NCBI GenBank assembly: GCA_963811805.1
Contig: CAWESU010000003.1
Coordinates: 248,001-312,000 of the forward strand
Reading direction: 5' to 3'
From: DAHUXN01 sp963811805
GTDB lineage: Bacteria; Acidobacteriota; Terriglobia; Acidiferrales; UBA7541
DNA: 64,000 nucleotides
Shown: piece after piece, positions 63,363-64,000 of the stretch
Numbering within the stretch: the first letter of the stretch is position 1
Layout: the number at the start of each line of letters is the position of its first letter
The notes under the pieces: generated by a model
Told to the model about the DNA's origin: nothing
Seen by the model: the letters and a program-made list of their open reading frames with translations, nothing else
Database searches by the model: none
Position numbers and translations under genes: made by a program

Positions 63363-64000
63363 TCATTTCCCCTCAATCGCGGCGCGAAGGCGCGCGACTT
63401 CTTTCTCGAGCGCGCGAAACTCACGCTGCAGTTCCGGCAATCGGTGAAACACGCCGGTGGCGCGCAGCCAGTTTTTGTTTTCGAACGCGGGCGAGCCGGA
63501 AAAAATCGCGCCCTCCGGCACGTCGTGCGAAACGGCGCTCTGGGCCGTCAGCACCGCGCCGTCGCCGATGTGAAGGTGCCCCGCCGCGGCGGATTGCCCG
63601 GCCATAATGCATCGATTGCCGATAATAGACGAACCCGCCAGACCGACTTGTCCGCAGAGAAGCGTGTCCTCGCCGACTTTGCACGCGTGGCCTACCTGGA
63701 CAAGGTTGTCGATTTTCGCGCCGCGCCCGATGCGCGTTTCGCCGACGGTAGCGCGGTCGATAGCGCTATTTGCCTGAATTTCCACGTCGTCTTCGATGAT
63801 CGCTGGGCCCATCTGCTGCATCTTGCGCCAGCGCCCATTCTTTTCGCGCGCGAAGCCGAAGCCGTCGGTGCCGATGACCGCGCCGTTCTGCAAAATCACG
63901 CGATTGCCGATCTGGCAATGCTCGCGGACCACGGTGTGGCTGTGCGCGAAAAAATTGTCACCGATGCGCGCCCCGCGATAAATGCTCACAAAGCTGTGCA
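63363..64000 (-). CDS. lpxD: UDP-3-O-acylglucosamine N-acyltransferase, 5' end outside window
   Basis: The C-terminal 212 residues lie in the window; the frame is open to the right edge, so the N-terminal uridine-binding part is missing. Hexapeptide repeats of a left-handed beta-helix run through HTVVREHCQIGNRVILQNGAVIGTDGFGF and IQANSAIDRATVGETRIGRGAKIDNLVQVGHACKVGE; the GH in VQVGHA matches the catalytic His of LpxD. It adds the second acyl chain in lipid A synthesis. The last helix is coiled-coil-like. Confidence 0.93.
   Translation of the reverse strand, partial: HSFVSIYRGARIGDNFFAHSHTVVREHCQIGNRVILQNGAVIGTDGFGFAREKNGRWRKMQQMGPAIIEDDVEIQANSAIDRATVGETRIGRGAKIDNLVQVGHACKVGEDTLLCGQVGLAGSSIIGNRCIMAGQSAAAGHLHIGDGAVLTAQSAVSHDVPEGAIFSGSPAFENKNWLRATGVFHRLPELQREFRALEKEVARLRAAIEGK

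Noticed and set aside
1..64000. CRISPR arrays, tRNA and rRNA genes
   Set aside because: No regularly spaced direct repeats, tRNA T-loop/acceptor pairs or rRNA blocks were recognised by eye; a tRNA search program could still find one.

Overview
The window looks like a chromosomal segment of a soil Acidobacteriota-type bacterium (inference). The grounds are high G+C, Gram-negative envelope genes (lpxD, mpl, a beta-barrel protein), several Ser/Thr kinases fused to TolB/TPR or TonB-type C-termini, many secreted hydrolases, a bacillithiol gene (bshC) and a histone-H1-like basic protein. No rRNA, tRNA or CRISPR array was recognised. One structural RNA gene, class A RNase P RNA, is present with a near-consensus promoter.

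Layout. 1-12.7 kb: 5' part of a Ser/Thr kinase (-), rnpB (+), a zinc-ribbon membrane protein, two paralogous phospholipase C/acid phosphatase-like secreted enzymes around a multicopper oxidase, an NHL-repeat secreted protein, Ku, a type III polyketide synthase, a histone-like protein and a beta-barrel protein. 13.2-22 kb: a large kinase-TolB-TPR protein; a divergent XRE-regulator/small monooxygenase-like pair around nested palindromes; a 100-bp broken copy of the kinase 5' end; a BNR-repeat protein; an HhH-GPD glycosylase-like protein; a chymotrypsin-fold lipoprotein.

21.9-29.4 kb is the accessory part: a block of short dispersed repeats, a DUF4145 gene broken by an in-frame TGA, a divergent membrane protein, a complete IS1595-family transposon (24702-26655, 8-bp target duplication) carrying a proteasome/HslV-like Ntn-hydrolase gene, and a pseudokinase-TonB fusion. 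Strand composition also changes across this part: the + strand is C-rich to the left and G-rich to the right, whichever way the genes run.

29.5-64 kb is mostly core metabolism on the + strand: S9 peptidase, GH20 hexosaminidase, B12-binding radical SAM protein, zwf-pgl, lepB, carA-carB (carA apparently starting at CTG), a DapA-family enzyme, bshC, a tagatose-bisphosphate aldolase, a YjbQ protein, hemW, threonine aldolase, acyl-CoA dehydrogenase, meaB, a metallo-beta-lactamase-fold enzyme, mtnP, a PfkB kinase, an MgtC-family protein, then a murein-recycling cluster (LD-carboxypeptidase, mpl) with an M61 peptidase and plsC. It ends in lpxD, cut by the window edge.

Many + strand genes are tightly packed, with 4-base ATGA or TTGA overlaps (carA/carB, yjbQ/hemW, meaB/MBL, ldcA/mpl, mpl/M61) that suggest translational coupling. 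The most unusual items are the proteasome-like passenger gene in the IS1595 element, the pseudokinase-TonB fusion, the CTG-start carA and the duplicated kinase 5' end.
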